This document shows positions 35,338-44,573 of a DNA stretch of 64,000 nucleotides, one piece after another. The translations under genes were made by a program, and so were the position numbers. The notes under the pieces were generated by a model. That model was not told where the DNA came from. It was given only the letters and a program-made list of their open reading frames with translations, and searched no databases. Each line of letters begins with the position of its first letter. The first letter of the stretch is position 1. This stretch comes from JAOUEA01 sp963734685. Its GTDB lineage: Bacteria > Actinomycetota > UBA4738 > HRBIN12. The stretch covers positions 930,001 to 994,000 of the forward strand of contig CAVTIC010000001.1 in assembly GCA_963734685.1 (NCBI GenBank), read 5' to 3'.

Positions 35338-35936
35338 TGCGTGTGCCATGGGTGCACGAGGCGCGCATGGTGAGGGTGTCGCACCACGAACCGCCCTCGG
35401 CGGGGCACCTCCACCCGCTCCAGTTCGATCAGTGAGCGAAGCGCTCGCGTCACGGTCTCTCGCGACGTGCCGCAGAGCGCCGCGAGGTCGTCGTGCGTGA
35501 GCCGCAGGCCGATCGCGACCCCCGCCGGCACGGGATGACCGAACCGGATCGCCAGGTCGTCGAGGCGCGCCATGACGCGCTCGGCGGCGCCGAGCCATGC
35601 GAGGTCGGTAGCCAGCGCGGTCGCTCGTTCGGCCCAGCGGGCCATCATCGACTCGGGGTCGTCGTCGGCCCGGACCGCCCGCAGCCGGACGGGTCCGAGC
35701 GCTCGCACGGTGGCCGCCGACGTCCGACCCGAGGAGGCGCCGACACCGTCGCCCGGGCCGAGCACGTCGAGCGCGAGCCGCCGCCCGTCGTCGCGGACGG
35801 CTTCGACCAGCAGCGCCCCACGCTCGACCACGCGGGTCGGCGGACAGGGCTCGCCTTGGCGCACGATCACGGTGCCTGGACGCACGGCGAGTCCGAGGGG
35901 GAGCGGTTGCGTGTCACGGGGCAGTCGCTCCGCCAC
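35283..35936 (-). CDS. Crp/Fnr-family transcriptional regulator
   Basis: 217 residues. The N-terminal cupin-like domain (RPGTVIVRQGEPCPPTRVVERGALLVE) is short and lacks the Arg-Ser cyclic-nucleotide cassette, so the ligand is uncertain. The C-terminal helix-turn-helix (LTHDDLAALCGTSRETVTRALRSLIELERVEV) is typical. I chose the GTG at 35936: GGAAGGAG lies 7 bases upstream and an extended -10 precedes it. A longer frame from 35996 would cross that -10. The 3' end overlaps the MBL-fold gene by 55 bases. Confidence 0.82.
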   Translation of the reverse strand: MAERLPRDTQPLPLGLAVRPGTVIVRQGEPCPPTRVVERGALLVEAVRDDGRRLALDVLGPGDGVGASSGRTSAATVRALGPVRLRAVRADDDPESMMARWAERATALATDLAWLGAAERVMARLDDLAIRFGHPVPAGVAIGLRLTHDDLAALCGTSRETVTRALRSLIELERVEVPRRGRFVVRHPHHARLVHPWHTHHPAPEPSCRRMRLHEPQ

Positions 35937-35961
35937 GGCCGGGCTCCTTCCGGGGGGCAGC

Positions 35962-35967
35962 ACCTTA
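35962..35967 (-). promoter_or_regulatory. -10 element of the Crp/Fnr gene
   Basis: TAAGGT on the minus strand, with TG two bases upstream in the extended -10 position (ATGTAAGGT). It gives a ~20-base leader containing GGAAGGAG and supports the GTG start at 35936. Confidence 0.4.
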
Positions 35968-36048
35968 CATGTCGCCACCGACACGCGGGCGGACATCCGT
36001 GGCAGGCACGGTCGGAGGCCGGCGATGCACCTGGGTCCCCCGACCGGC

Positions 36049-36054
36049 TAGGCT
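36049..36054 (+). promoter_or_regulatory. -10 element of the cNMP-domain gene
   Basis: TAGGCT 45 bases before the GTG at 36100. The expected leader would carry AAGGAGGA, the ribosome site. Confidence 0.4.
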
Positions 36055-36099
36055 TGCCGGAGCCCCGCGACGACGACACGGCTCCAAGGAGGAACCCTC

Positions 36100-36528
36100 G
36101 TGGCGAAGCCGAAGCAGAAGCTCGAGCCCGTGCTGGCGGCGGTCCCGTTGTTCGAAGGGCTGTCGAAACGCCATCTGAAGAAGGTCGCATCGCTCGCGGA
36201 GATGGCGAACTTCATGGAGGGCGCCTCGATCGTGAAGGAAGGGCAACCCGGCGATAGCTTCTATGTCGCGCTCGTCGGCCAGGCCAAGATCACCGTGAAG
36301 GGCAGGACGGTGCACCGCGTGCTTCCCGGGGACCACTTCGGTGAGATCTCGCTGCTCGACGGGGGAGAGCGGACCGCGACGGTTACGGCCGAGACGCCGA
36401 TGACGCTGCTGATGATCCAACGGAAGAACTTCTTGAAGGAACTCCAGCAGGACCCGGAGGTCGCGATCTCGTTGCTCGAGAGCCTGGCGCGCACGATCCG
36501 GCGGGTCGACCGGTCGCTCGCCCGCTGA
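36100..36528 (+). CDS. Cyclic-nucleotide-binding-domain protein
   Basis: 142 residues, a single cNMP domain without DNA-binding part. VPLFEGLSKRHLKKVASLAE starts the domain, PGDSFYVALVGQAKITVKG and PGDHFGEISLLDGGERTATVTAETPM form the phosphate-binding cassette, in which GEISLL and ERTATV match the cassette including an Arg before Thr-Ala. It may bind cAMP and act on a partner protein. GTG start with AAGGAGGA 6 bases upstream. Divergent from the Crp/Fnr gene, with its own promoter. Confidence 0.88.
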   Translation: MAKPKQKLEPVLAAVPLFEGLSKRHLKKVASLAEMANFMEGASIVKEGQPGDSFYVALVGQAKITVKGRTVHRVLPGDHFGEISLLDGGERTATVTAETPMTLLMIQRKNFLKELQQDPEVAISLLESLARTIRRVDRSLAR

Positions 36529-36535
36529 GGCTCGG

Positions 36536-36541
36536 TACCCT
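36536..36541 (+). promoter_or_regulatory. -10 element of the 134-residue gene (leaderless)
   Basis: TACCCT 7 bases before the ATG at 36549. Confidence 0.45.
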
Positions 36542-36548
36542 CTGCCGC

Positions 36549-36953
36549 ATGAAGGTCGAGTTCTATCGCAGCGCGCCAACGCCGCCCGCCGACCAGCCCG
36601 ATGCGAAGGTGCCACCCCTCACGCTCGTCGGCACGGCGACCTGGCGAGAGGGCGAGGTCGTCGTCGACAGCGACGACGACGACGTGCGCGCCGCGCTCGT
36701 ACGAGCCTTCCGCAAGACCCCGGTCGTCACCGACGACGCGTCGTACCGGCGTCAGGGCACCCACGGAGAGGTGATGGTGCCGCCCGGCGACCTCGAGTGG
36801 TTCAGGGCGGCGGCCTTCTCGCGCGCGCAGGACGAGGCGAGTGTCGAGGCTCGGCTCGTGCCGGGCGTCGCCGAGGGTGGGTACGACCCGGCCGCCGGCT
36901 ACCGCAGTTTCGAGGACTCGATCGAGCGTCTCTCCGCCGAGACGCAGCAGTAG
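36549..36953 (+). CDS. Conserved hypothetical protein
   Basis: 134 residues, acidic, no membrane helix or known motif. It begins MKVEFYRSAP and contains LVGTATWREGEVVVDSDDDDVRAALVRAFRKTPVV, which reads like a small alpha/beta domain, and ends in a helical tail FEDSIERLSAETQQ. Starts leaderless after TACCCT; 20 bases downstream of the cNMP gene and convergent with adnB (11-base gap). No function can be given. Confidence 0.7.
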   Translation: MKVEFYRSAPTPPADQPDAKVPPLTLVGTATWREGEVVVDSDDDDVRAALVRAFRKTPVVTDDASYRRQGTHGEVMVPPGDLEWFRAAAFSRAQDEASVEARLVPGVAEGGYDPAAGYRSFEDSIERLSAETQQ

Positions 36954-36964
36954 TCTGAACGAGA

Positions 36965-39900
36965 CTAGCTTTCGGACGCCAGCCAGGCCCGGCCCGCGTC
37001 GCAGAACGAGCGGAAGTCGCAGTGCGTGCACCACCTGCCGGGCGTCGGATCGAACGCGCCCGCTTCGATCGCCGCCAGCGACGACACCACTCGGTCACGC
37101 ACCGCCGAAGGATCATCCATCGGTTTCGTGACCTCGTCGCCGTTGGCGAGGTAGAGGTACGTGAGCGTGACCTCCTCGGGGGTCTTGCCCCAGATCTCGA
37201 CGGCGGCCAGGCCGTAGACGTCGAGCTGCAGGCCGAGGGTGGGGTCGTCGGCCTCGGGCCGCCGACCGGTCTTCCAGTCGACGATCTCCCACGCGCCGTC
37301 GACTTCGCCGAAGATCGCGTCGATGCGTCCGCCGACGGCGAACCCACCGAGACGCAGCAGGAAGGCGCGCTCGGCGAACAGCGGCGACGCCTCGGCGAAG
37401 CGGCTCGCAAGGAAGGCATCGCGCAACCGCTCGACCCGACCCGGGTCGCCGGCGAGCTCTTCGTCGGTGAGGTCGGGACGGTCCTCGAGCTCGAGCAGCT
37501 GACCCTGGCCACGCGCCCGGCGCTCGATCCAGGCGTGGATCTCGGTGCCGATGCGGGCGGCCGGTCCGCTGAACCGTGGCAGCGGCCGCACGCGTGACCA
37601 GTAGAAGCGCTTCGGGCACTGGGTATACGTGATCAGATCGCTCGCGCCCACGGCCTGCGGGATGCGCTCGACGCTCGGAGCCCTCTCGCTCGCCTCTCGC
37701 TCGCGCAGGTGCGAGGCGAGCTGCCGCCGGTCGGCGGCCGCCCGCTCGAACGAAGCCCGACCATCGTCGTCGAGGGCATCGATGAGCGCGGTCTGCACCG
37801 CGCCGGCCTCGATCGCCGCTTCGGCCGTGCGCCGCCACCCGTCGGGGAACAGGGTGCTCGAGTCGTCGGGACGCGCAGGTCCGGGCCAATCGCGCACGAG
37901 CGACTCGCGGTATCCGAGCATCGGGTTCCGCTCGGCGCCGACCTCGTCCCCACCCGTCGTGATCGTCACCGTCGCCTCCGCGCTCGTCGTTCCCCACTCG
38001 GCGAGCTCGGCGAAGAACTCGCTCGGGCCCTTGGCGTTCACGTTCTCGCCGTACCAGTCGGAGGCGCTCACGTGGAGCGAGCGCCGGGCGCGGGTGAGCG
38101 CCACGTACATCGTTCGGCGTTCCTCGATGATCTCCTGCGCCTGCAGGTCCCGCTTGAAATGGGAGAGCACGCCGTCGAACGCCGGCAGGATCGAGGCATC
38201 GCCGCGCAGCTCGAAGTCGAGCGAGTACCCGCGTTCGGCGGGGTTCTGCTGGATGCGCTTCGAGGGCATGAGCCCCGCCGCGACGCCGGGCACGAACACG
38301 TGCTCGAACTCGAGTCCCTTCGCCTGGTGGATCGTCATGACCTTCACCGCGTCGTCGTCGCCCGGCTGCACCGGCTCCCACTCTTCCTTGTCGAGCTCGG
38401 CGACCGAGTCGACGTAGTCGAGGAAGACCCGCAGGGTGAGCTCGCCCTCGACCGGCTCGAAGGCGTGCACCTGGTCGAGGAACGCCGCGAGGTTGCGCGT
38501 GCGCTGGGCCGATGCCGCTCGGTCGGTATCGGACTCGAGCTCGTCGACGATGCCGATTCGCCTGATCACCTCACCGAGGAACTCGGGCACCGGCCGGCGG
38601 GCTTCGACCCGCAGCGTCGAGAGCTCGGCACGGAACTCTCCGAGACGCTCGCGGCCCTCGTCGGACAGGCCCTCGACCTCGGCGAGGTGCTCGAGGGCTT
38701 CGGCGAACAGGAACGGTGTCTCCTCGTCGTCGCCTCCGTCCTCCCGCCAGGCGTAGTTCCTCCCCTTGGCCCAGCCGGCGACGAGCGCGAGATCCTTGAA
38801 TCCGACGCGGTACCGGGGCCCCATGAGGATGCGCGCGAGGGCCACGCTCGCCATCGCATCGTCGGCTGCCCGCGCGTACGCGAGCACCTCGACCACCTCG
38901 GGGGTGCGCAGCAGGCCGGCGAGGCCCACGATCTCGGCCGGCACCGCCCGCTCGCCGAACGCCTGCTGCAGCAGGAAGAACAGCCTCGACGTGCGGCACA
39001 GCACCGCAACGTCGGACCAGCGGGCTCCGCCCTCGTGCAGCTCGCAGATGCGGTCGGCGACGGTGCGCGCCTCGGTGAGCTCGTCGCGGTGCGACGTCAC
39101 CGCGACCACCCCCTCTCCGTTCGGCCCGAAGGGAACGAGACGCTTCTCGGGGTCGGGCCGCTGCGCAGCCGGCACCGGCGCGATGATCGCGTCGGCTGCG
39201 TGCAGGATGCGCGACCCGGACCGGAAGTTCGTGAACAGGGGCAGCCGTTCGGCCGGCGAGCCGTCTTCCCTCGGGAAGTCGGTCGGGAAGTCGAACAGGT
39301 TCGACAACGACGCGCCGCGCCAGGCGTAGATGTTCTGGTCGGGGTCGCCGACCGCGGTGACGGGATGACCCCCGCCGAACATGGCTCGCATCAAGGTGGC
39401 CTGCGCAACGTTCGTGTCCTGGTACTCGTCGAGCAGCACGGCGGCGAACCTGTCGCGGTACTCACGCCCGACCTCCGGATGCTCGGTGGCGACGCGCACC
39501 GCCAGCTCGATCTGGTCGCCGAAGTCGATCACCTCGAGGTCGTGCTTGAGCCTTCGGAACACCGCCACGGCCCGCGCGAGCTCGATGCGCTCGAGGGCCG
39601 TGAAGTAGACGCGGTCGGTCCTGGCGATCTCCTTGAACACAGGGAGCCGACCCTCGACGAACGCGACCACGTCGTCGGGGTCGACCAGATGGTTCGCGAT
39701 CTGGCCGTCGAGGTTCAGGATCTTGTCGACCACGCTCGGCTGCCATTCGGTCTTGACATGCTCGAAGCTCATCTCGTCGAGCACGCGTCCCGCGAGGGTC
39801 ACGCGTTGCGCCTGGCTCAGCACGTGCCGGCCGCTCTCGATGCCCGCCAGGATGCCGTCACGATCGAGCACCTGGGCGGCGAGCCCGTGGTAGTTCAGGA

Positions 39901-40228
39901 TCTCGGGTTCCTCGCCCTCGGCGAGATCGACCCCGGCGAGCGCGCGGCGGATTCGGGATCGGAGGTTCTCGGTGGCCTTCACCGTGAACGTGAGGGCCAG
40001 CACGTTCCCCGGCAGCACCCCCTGCGTGGCCTCGACGCGGCCGAGGGCTGCCAGGGCCAGGTACACGACGCGGGCGGCGATGACGCTCGTCTTCCCCGAC
40101 CCGGCTCCGGCGATCAGCACGCTGGGCGCGAGCGGCATCGTGATCGCGCGCCACTGCTCCTCGGTGGGCGGTGCACCGCCCATCGCGGTGACGATCTCGG
40201 CCGGCACGTCGGGCAGGCGGTCGCTCAC
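36965..40228 (-). CDS. adnB: AdnB-like UvrD-family helicase-nuclease
   Basis: 1087 residues. N-terminal SF1A helicase: Walker A AGAGSGKTSV (40-49), Walker B LLDEYQDTN, GDPDQNIYAWRGA, TNFRSGSRI, MTIHQAKGLEFEHVF and YVALTRARRSLHVS. C-terminal RecB-type nuclease with GGRIDAIF and the WEIVDWKTG motif (about 983-990), plus cysteines (TQCPKRF and CTHCDFRSFC) placed for an iron-sulfur cluster. In mycobacteria AdnB with AdnA resects double-strand breaks. The GTG start overlaps the stop of the upstream partner by four bases. A longer frame upstream only reads through a repeat in the partner gene. Confidence 0.93.
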   Translation of the reverse strand: MSDRLPDVPAEIVTAMGGAPPTEEQWRAITMPLAPSVLIAGAGSGKTSVIAARVVYLALAALGRVEATQGVLPGNVLALTFTVKATENLRSRIRRALAGVDLAEGEEPEILNYHGLAAQVLDRDGILAGIESGRHVLSQAQRVTLAGRVLDEMSFEHVKTEWQPSVVDKILNLDGQIANHLVDPDDVVAFVEGRLPVFKEIARTDRVYFTALERIELARAVAVFRRLKHDLEVIDFGDQIELAVRVATEHPEVGREYRDRFAAVLLDEYQDTNVAQATLMRAMFGGGHPVTAVGDPDQNIYAWRGASLSNLFDFPTDFPREDGSPAERLPLFTNFRSGSRILHAADAIIAPVPAAQRPDPEKRLVPFGPNGEGVVAVTSHRDELTEARTVADRICELHEGGARWSDVAVLCRTSRLFFLLQQAFGERAVPAEIVGLAGLLRTPEVVEVLAYARAADDAMASVALARILMGPRYRVGFKDLALVAGWAKGRNYAWREDGGDDEETPFLFAEALEHLAEVEGLSDEGRERLGEFRAELSTLRVEARRPVPEFLGEVIRRIGIVDELESDTDRAASAQRTRNLAAFLDQVHAFEPVEGELTLRVFLDYVDSVAELDKEEWEPVQPGDDDAVKVMTIHQAKGLEFEHVFVPGVAAGLMPSKRIQQNPAERGYSLDFELRGDASILPAFDGVLSHFKRDLQAQEIIEERRTMYVALTRARRSLHVSASDWYGENVNAKGPSEFFAELAEWGTTSAEATVTITTGGDEVGAERNPMLGYRESLVRDWPGPARPDDSSTLFPDGWRRTAEAAIEAGAVQTALIDALDDDGRASFERAAADRRQLASHLREREASERAPSVERIPQAVGASDLITYTQCPKRFYWSRVRPLPRFSGPAARIGTEIHAWIERRARGQGQLLELEDRPDLTDEELAGDPGRVERLRDAFLASRFAEASPLFAERAFLLRLGGFAVGGRIDAIFGEVDGAWEIVDWKTGRRPEADDPTLGLQLDVYGLAAVEIWGKTPEEVTLTYLYLANGDEVTKPMDDPSAVRDRVVSSLAAIEAGAFDPTPGRWCTHCDFRSFCDAGRAWLASES

Positions 40229-43206
40229 GTCGGCACCCCCGCCCGCGCTTCCCCGCCATGCGCGCCTATGGGCGCTTCCCCGCCATGCGCGCCCGTGGGC
40301 ATTTCCCCGCCATGCGCGCCTGTGGGCGCGACCTCGACGGGGAATACCGGCTGCCCTTCGGCGTAGAGCGGGCACAACGTCTGGAAGTCGCAGAAGCGGC
40401 AGTTCGCGTACGGGTTCGGCCGGAATCGCTCGCTCTCGTTCAGTTCCGCCTTCCGACGGATCAGCGCCGCGAGGCGCTCCCGCATCTCGGACTGGTAGGC
40501 CTCCTCGTCACGCTCGGTGACCTGCCACTTCCGGTAGTCGATGTCCGGGTTCTTCCAGTTGCCACGCAGGAAGGCGAGCTCGACCGTGCGCACCGGCTGG
40601 AACTCCGCCAGGTCGGGCGATTCCTGCACGGCGAGGTAGTAGATGCCGAGCTGCAGGCTGTCGCGGGGCGGACCCGCACTGTCACTCTTGCCGGTCTTGA
40701 AGTCGGTGATCACGTATCCGTCCTGCACGGCGGGTCCGATGCGGTCGATGTAGCCGATCACCCTGGCGCCCTCGAACTCGAACTCGAAGAAGCGCTCGAT
40801 GCCGGCGGCCGGGCGGTCGGCGTAGTTCTCGAACCAGTTCCGCAGCATGTGGTCGTGGGCGAGCGCGTGGAACGCCTTCGAGACGGCCATCGACGGGAAC
40901 TCCTGAGGACGCCACCGTTCATCCAGCGCCTCGACCATCGCGCGCGGGTCCTTCGCGATGTCGCCCCGCTCGGTGGCCTCGAGGATCGAATGGACGGTCT
41001 TGCCCACCCACGCGTGGTACCCGCCGGGCTTGCCGAGCCCGAGCTCGTCGCCCAGCACGTGCATCAGCTCGCATGCCTCCAGGTTGGACAGGCGCGAGTA
41101 CGAGACGCGGATCGTCTCGTGGAGCGGGCGGCCGGTATCGGTCCAGTCGCGACGGAACCACCACCGCCGGGGGTCGACGCCGAGGGCGACCAGCCCGTCG
41201 AGCGCGGCCAGACGCCGCCAGGCCGGCTGCTCGTCGTCGGCGAGCTGAGCGCGCCAGGCGGCGGCCGCCTCGCGGGTCGAGACGGGGTCGTCGAACGGTC
41301 CGGCCGGGGCCGCGACCCAGGCGGTAGGCGCGACGAACCGCGAGCGGGTCGAGCGCTCGTCGGCGTCGGGATGCTCGTCGGCGCACGAGAGCACGACGCG
41401 CCGGCGAGCCCGCGCGAGCACCATGTCGAAGAGTCGGCGCTCGTCGCCGAGCCGATCGCGGTTGCGCTCGGCGTTCGTCCTCGGATGCTCGAGCACCCCG
41501 AGGTCGAACATCGGCTCGGGCCGGCCGAGGCTCGGGAAGGTCCCCTCGGTCACTCCGGTCACGAGCACGGTGTCGAACTCCCGTCCGGCCGTGCCGTGCG
41601 CCGTGAGCACCTGCACCGCGTCGGCCCGCGCACGTTCCCACGCCGAATAGCCCGGACCGTGCTCGCCGGCGTCGAGCGACTCGAGGAACGCCGTCACGCT
41701 CGCGTCGGCGCTGGCTTCGTCGGTCTCGGCGACGACGTTGGCGAACGTGACCACGGTGTCGAGCTCGCGCCGAGCCTCGGGACTCTCGCCGGCGCGGTCG
41801 ACGAGGCGTCGGGAGCACGGCAGGTGCTCCCAGAGGTGCCGGAAGGCATCCTGCACACTCATGCCCGCGAACAGGGCCGCGTGGGCGAGCGTCTCGCGGG
41901 CCGCCACCACGCTCTCGGCCTCGGAGGCCGAAAGGCCCTCGGTGAGGTCGAGCGCGTTGCCGATCGAGCCGGTTCGGGCGCGCGCCAGCCGCATCAGTCC
42001 TCGCGAGGCGGCGGGCGAGAGCCCCACCACATCGGAGACCAGGAGCTGCTCGATCAGCACTTCACGCTGCGGCTCGTCGGCCACCAGCCATCGGAGCGCC
42101 AGTACGTACGGGCGGGTCGCGGGCTCGGCGGTGAGCGACAGCCCGTGTTCGGGCATCGCGCGGGGGATGCGAGCGTCGTCGAGCGCCCGAAGGAGCCCTC
42201 CGAGGTGCGCTCCCTGCCGCCGCACGACGACGGCCATGTCGTTCCAGTCGACGTCGTGCTCGACGTGCAGGCGTCGGAGCTCGCGGGCGATCGCGGCGTG
42301 CTCCTCGCTCGTGTGCGGCGCGATCCACGCCTCGACGCCGGGTGGCTCCGGGGCGCGGTGGTTCGTCGCCAGCTCGATGTGTTCCGCGCCCGTGAACATC
42401 TCGTCGAACCGGTCGAGAGGAACCCGGCTCGTCCCCTGGAACGAGAACACGTGGGCGTCGGGGTTCGCCGCGACCACCAGATCGGGAGCTCGGAGCCCGC
42501 GCAGGATCGCCTCGGCGGCGAGCGTCGTGTCGTGGTAGTCGTCGACGAGGACATGATCGAACGGAGGCTCGCCCTCGGGGGCGACCGCCGCCGCCCGCTG
42601 CAGCAGGGTGGCGAAGTCGGCGACGTTCATGGGATCGAGCACCTCCTGGTACTCGCCCAGGAACCGCGCCAGCTCGTGCCAGCCCGCCAGCCCCCGCCGG
42701 TCGGCTGCCTCAGCGATGTGCTCGGGCGTGAGCAACGCTTCCTGCGCTCGGGACACGAACTGGCGCACCTCGTCGGCGAATCCGCGCATGCCGAGCAGCG
42801 ATCCGTAGGCAGGCCAGTCGGACGGGTCCTGCGTCAGGAGCAGCTCCTGCACCTTGGCGAACTGGTCGGTCGCCGACAGCAGCTGCGGCGGCTCCGCGAC
42901 TCCCAGGTCGTCGGCGCGGGCCTTCAGGATGCGGTTGGCCAGGCCGTGCATCGTGACGACGTGCAGCCCCGGCAGTGACGTCGGCAGCCGGCCCAGCAAT
43001 GCGCCGCGGGCAGCCTCCCGCGCGGACGACGAGCCGACGACGAGCGCCACTCGATCGGGGTCGGCCCCGGATTCGACGAGACGCGCGAACCGTTCGCACA
43101 GCACGGTCGTCTTCCCGGTGCCTGCCGGACCGGTCACGAGCAGGGTGCCCGAGACGTGGTCGAGCGCGAGCGACTGGCGCTCGTCGGGGGAGAGGGGGGC
43201 CGTCAC
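40225..43206 (-). CDS. adnA: AdnA-like helicase-nuclease partner
   Basis: 993 residues from the GTG at 43206 (7 bases after TAGCAT); a GTG ten codons upstream is the alternative. Walker A VTGPAGTGKTTVL, a changed Walker B LVDDYHDTT, AANPDAHVFSFQG, and LTAHGTAGREFDTVLVTGVTEG for motif V, i.e. a UvrD-like motor less canonical than AdnB. The C-terminal nuclease has GYIDRIG and VITDFKTGKSDS, with Cys in EACELM and NCRFCDFQTLC for a likely Fe-S cluster. The last ~30 residues are three 9-residue repeats (TGAHGGEMP and variants) encoded by a 27-bp DNA repeat. Forms a heterodimer with AdnB. Confidence 0.92.
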   Translation of the reverse strand: MTAPLSPDERQSLALDHVSGTLLVTGPAGTGKTTVLCERFARLVESGADPDRVALVVGSSSAREAARGALLGRLPTSLPGLHVVTMHGLANRILKARADDLGVAEPPQLLSATDQFAKVQELLLTQDPSDWPAYGSLLGMRGFADEVRQFVSRAQEALLTPEHIAEAADRRGLAGWHELARFLGEYQEVLDPMNVADFATLLQRAAAVAPEGEPPFDHVLVDDYHDTTLAAEAILRGLRAPDLVVAANPDAHVFSFQGTSRVPLDRFDEMFTGAEHIELATNHRAPEPPGVEAWIAPHTSEEHAAIARELRRLHVEHDVDWNDMAVVVRRQGAHLGGLLRALDDARIPRAMPEHGLSLTAEPATRPYVLALRWLVADEPQREVLIEQLLVSDVVGLSPAASRGLMRLARARTGSIGNALDLTEGLSASEAESVVAARETLAHAALFAGMSVQDAFRHLWEHLPCSRRLVDRAGESPEARRELDTVVTFANVVAETDEASADASVTAFLESLDAGEHGPGYSAWERARADAVQVLTAHGTAGREFDTVLVTGVTEGTFPSLGRPEPMFDLGVLEHPRTNAERNRDRLGDERRLFDMVLARARRRVVLSCADEHPDADERSTRSRFVAPTAWVAAPAGPFDDPVSTREAAAAWRAQLADDEQPAWRRLAALDGLVALGVDPRRWWFRRDWTDTGRPLHETIRVSYSRLSNLEACELMHVLGDELGLGKPGGYHAWVGKTVHSILEATERGDIAKDPRAMVEALDERWRPQEFPSMAVSKAFHALAHDHMLRNWFENYADRPAAGIERFFEFEFEGARVIGYIDRIGPAVQDGYVITDFKTGKSDSAGPPRDSLQLGIYYLAVQESPDLAEFQPVRTVELAFLRGNWKNPDIDYRKWQVTERDEEAYQSEMRERLAALIRRKAELNESERFRPNPYANCRFCDFQTLCPLYAEGQPVFPVEVAPTGAHGGEMPTGAHGGEAPIGAHGGEARAGVPT
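40247..40327. repeat. Three tandem 27-bp repeats in the 3' end of adnA
   Basis: Copies at 40247-40273, 40274-40300 and 40301-40327, differing at a few bases; the shared core is TTCCCCGCCATGCGCGCC. They are in frame (9 codons) and encode repeats of TGAHGGE-x-P at the C-terminus of AdnA, ending 19 bases before the adnB start. Confidence 0.9.
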
Positions 43207-43213
43207 ACCGCGG

Positions 43214-43219
43214 ATGCTA
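43214..43219 (-). promoter_or_regulatory. -10 element of adnA-adnB (leaderless)
   Basis: TAGCAT on the minus strand, 7 bases before the GTG at 43206. Confidence 0.45.
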
Positions 43220-43292
43220 CCGCCGAGCACCGACACCGCCGCTCTCGGTGATCACGGGAGGTCGGGACGCGGCGGCACGGTGGGCACCGTCG

Positions 43293-44429
43293 TCATGGAC
43301 ACCCCCGGCGCCGGGGGCCGATCGTGGGCTGGCCCTCGATCACCCGCCTGTACCAACGCTCGATGTCGTCCGGACCGAGAGCGCCGACGAGCGAGCCCTC
43401 GCGCAACACGAGCCCGTCGCGGCCGCCGAGCCATTCGACGGCCTCGTCGAGCGTCTCGTCCGGGGTGACGACCGGCGTCTGGGTCAGCGGGCGCATGCCG
43501 TCGCGGACGGGCCGCGTCGGATCGCGCGCGCCGACGCGACGGGCGCTCTCGATCGAGACCGTGCCGGCCACCCGTCCGGCCTGGTCGATCACGGGGAAGG
43601 CCTGACCGTCGGCGCCTCGCAGGTAGTCGTCGAGCGCCTGCACGAGCGAGATGTCGGCGGGCACCGCGGGGGGGGCGGGGCGCATCGCGTCGGCCACGAC
43701 ACCCTTCACCAACTGATCGCGGAAGGCGATGCGTTGATCCATGGCGCGCCCCGCCCCGACCAGGATCGCCGCAACGTAGCCGAGGAACACGGCCGTGCCG
43801 AGGTCGTCGCGGACGCCGACGAACCACACGGCGAGCGCGCCGATCGTCACCCCCATGACGATGCCGCCGATCCCGGCGACCCGCATCGCCGTCCGGCGGT
43901 TCCCGGTCAGTCCCCACACGGTCGCCAGCAACATGCGGCCCCCGTCGAGGGGGAACCCGGGCAAGGCGTTGAACACGGCGAAGATCAGGCTGAGCGCGGC
44001 CAGCGACGACATCGTCTCGGCGACGAGGCCGTTCGTGAGCTGCGCAGCCGCCCAGAACACGCCGGCGAGGGCGAGCGTCGTCGCCGGTCCGACGAAGGCC
44101 ACCAGGAACTCCCCGAGCGGCCCTCGTGCGCTCGCCTTCGTCTCGGTGGCGCCGCCCCAGAACACGAGGGTGATGCCGGAGACCGGCAGGTCCAGCCCGC
44201 GCGCCATGACGGCATGCGCGGCCTCGTGCAGGAGCACGCTTCCGAAGAACAATCCCGCTGCGAGCACCGCGATGAACAGCGCCTCGGACGGTTCCGCGAG
44301 CGCCTCGCGCCTGTAGAAGTCGTAGCGGAGCCAGACGTAGAGCGCCGCGATCACGAACCACGACGTGCTGACGTACAGGGGGATGCCCCGCACCGTGGCG
44401 ATCTTCCAGCGCTTCCCTGTGCCACCCAT
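43293..44429 (-). CDS. Site-2 protease family membrane metalloprotease with CBS domains
   Basis: 378 residues. About six membrane helices (1-225) carry the M50 zinc site: H68-E-x-x-H72 in LLHEAAHAVMA and the third ligand in NALPGFPLDGGRML (about 165-178). The cytoplasmic tail (about 240-360) has two degenerate CBS motifs (VADAMRPAPPAVPADISLVQAL, VRDGMRPLTQTPVVTPDETLDEAVEWL). This is the prokaryotic Rip3-like S2P-CBS layout that cuts membrane-bound regulators. TAGTCT stands 7 bases before the ATG. It lies 86 bases upstream of adnA on the same strand. Confidence 0.92.
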   Translation of the reverse strand: MGGTGKRWKIATVRGIPLYVSTSWFVIAALYVWLRYDFYRREALAEPSEALFIAVLAAGLFFGSVLLHEAAHAVMARGLDLPVSGITLVFWGGATETKASARGPLGEFLVAFVGPATTLALAGVFWAAAQLTNGLVAETMSSLAALSLIFAVFNALPGFPLDGGRMLLATVWGLTGNRRTAMRVAGIGGIVMGVTIGALAVWFVGVRDDLGTAVFLGYVAAILVGAGRAMDQRIAFRDQLVKGVVADAMRPAPPAVPADISLVQALDDYLRGADGQAFPVIDQAGRVAGTVSIESARRVGARDPTRPVRDGMRPLTQTPVVTPDETLDEAVEWLGGRDGLVLREGSLVGALGPDDIERWYRRVIEGQPTIGPRRRGCP

Positions 44430-44436
44430 CGGATCG

Positions 44437-44442
44437 AGACTA
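44437..44442 (-). promoter_or_regulatory. -10 element of the site-2 protease gene (leaderless)
   Basis: TAGTCT on the minus strand, 7 bases before the ATG at 44429. Confidence 0.5.
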
Positions 44443-44561
44443 CCCCCGCTCGGCTATCGGTACCGTTGGGGCCGGGCGTGCCGGGTTCGGGTCGGGGTTC
44501 GAGCCGGGGCGTGACCGACTCGATGCATCGGTTCGAGCCGCCGCGCGGCCGAGCGGCGTCC

Positions 44562-44567
44562 TACGGT
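44562..44567 (+). promoter_or_regulatory. -10 element of the photolyase gene (leaderless)
   Basis: TACGGT 6 bases before the ATG at 44574. Confidence 0.45.
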
Positions 44568-44573
44568 CATGGC

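Noticed and set aside
40247..40327. CRISPR-like repeats
   Set aside because: The three units are contiguous, without spacers, and in frame within adnA.
36965..40375. Extra 49 N-terminal codons of adnB
   Set aside because: They are the out-of-frame reading of the adnA repeat; the GTG at 40228 overlaps the adnA stop as expected.
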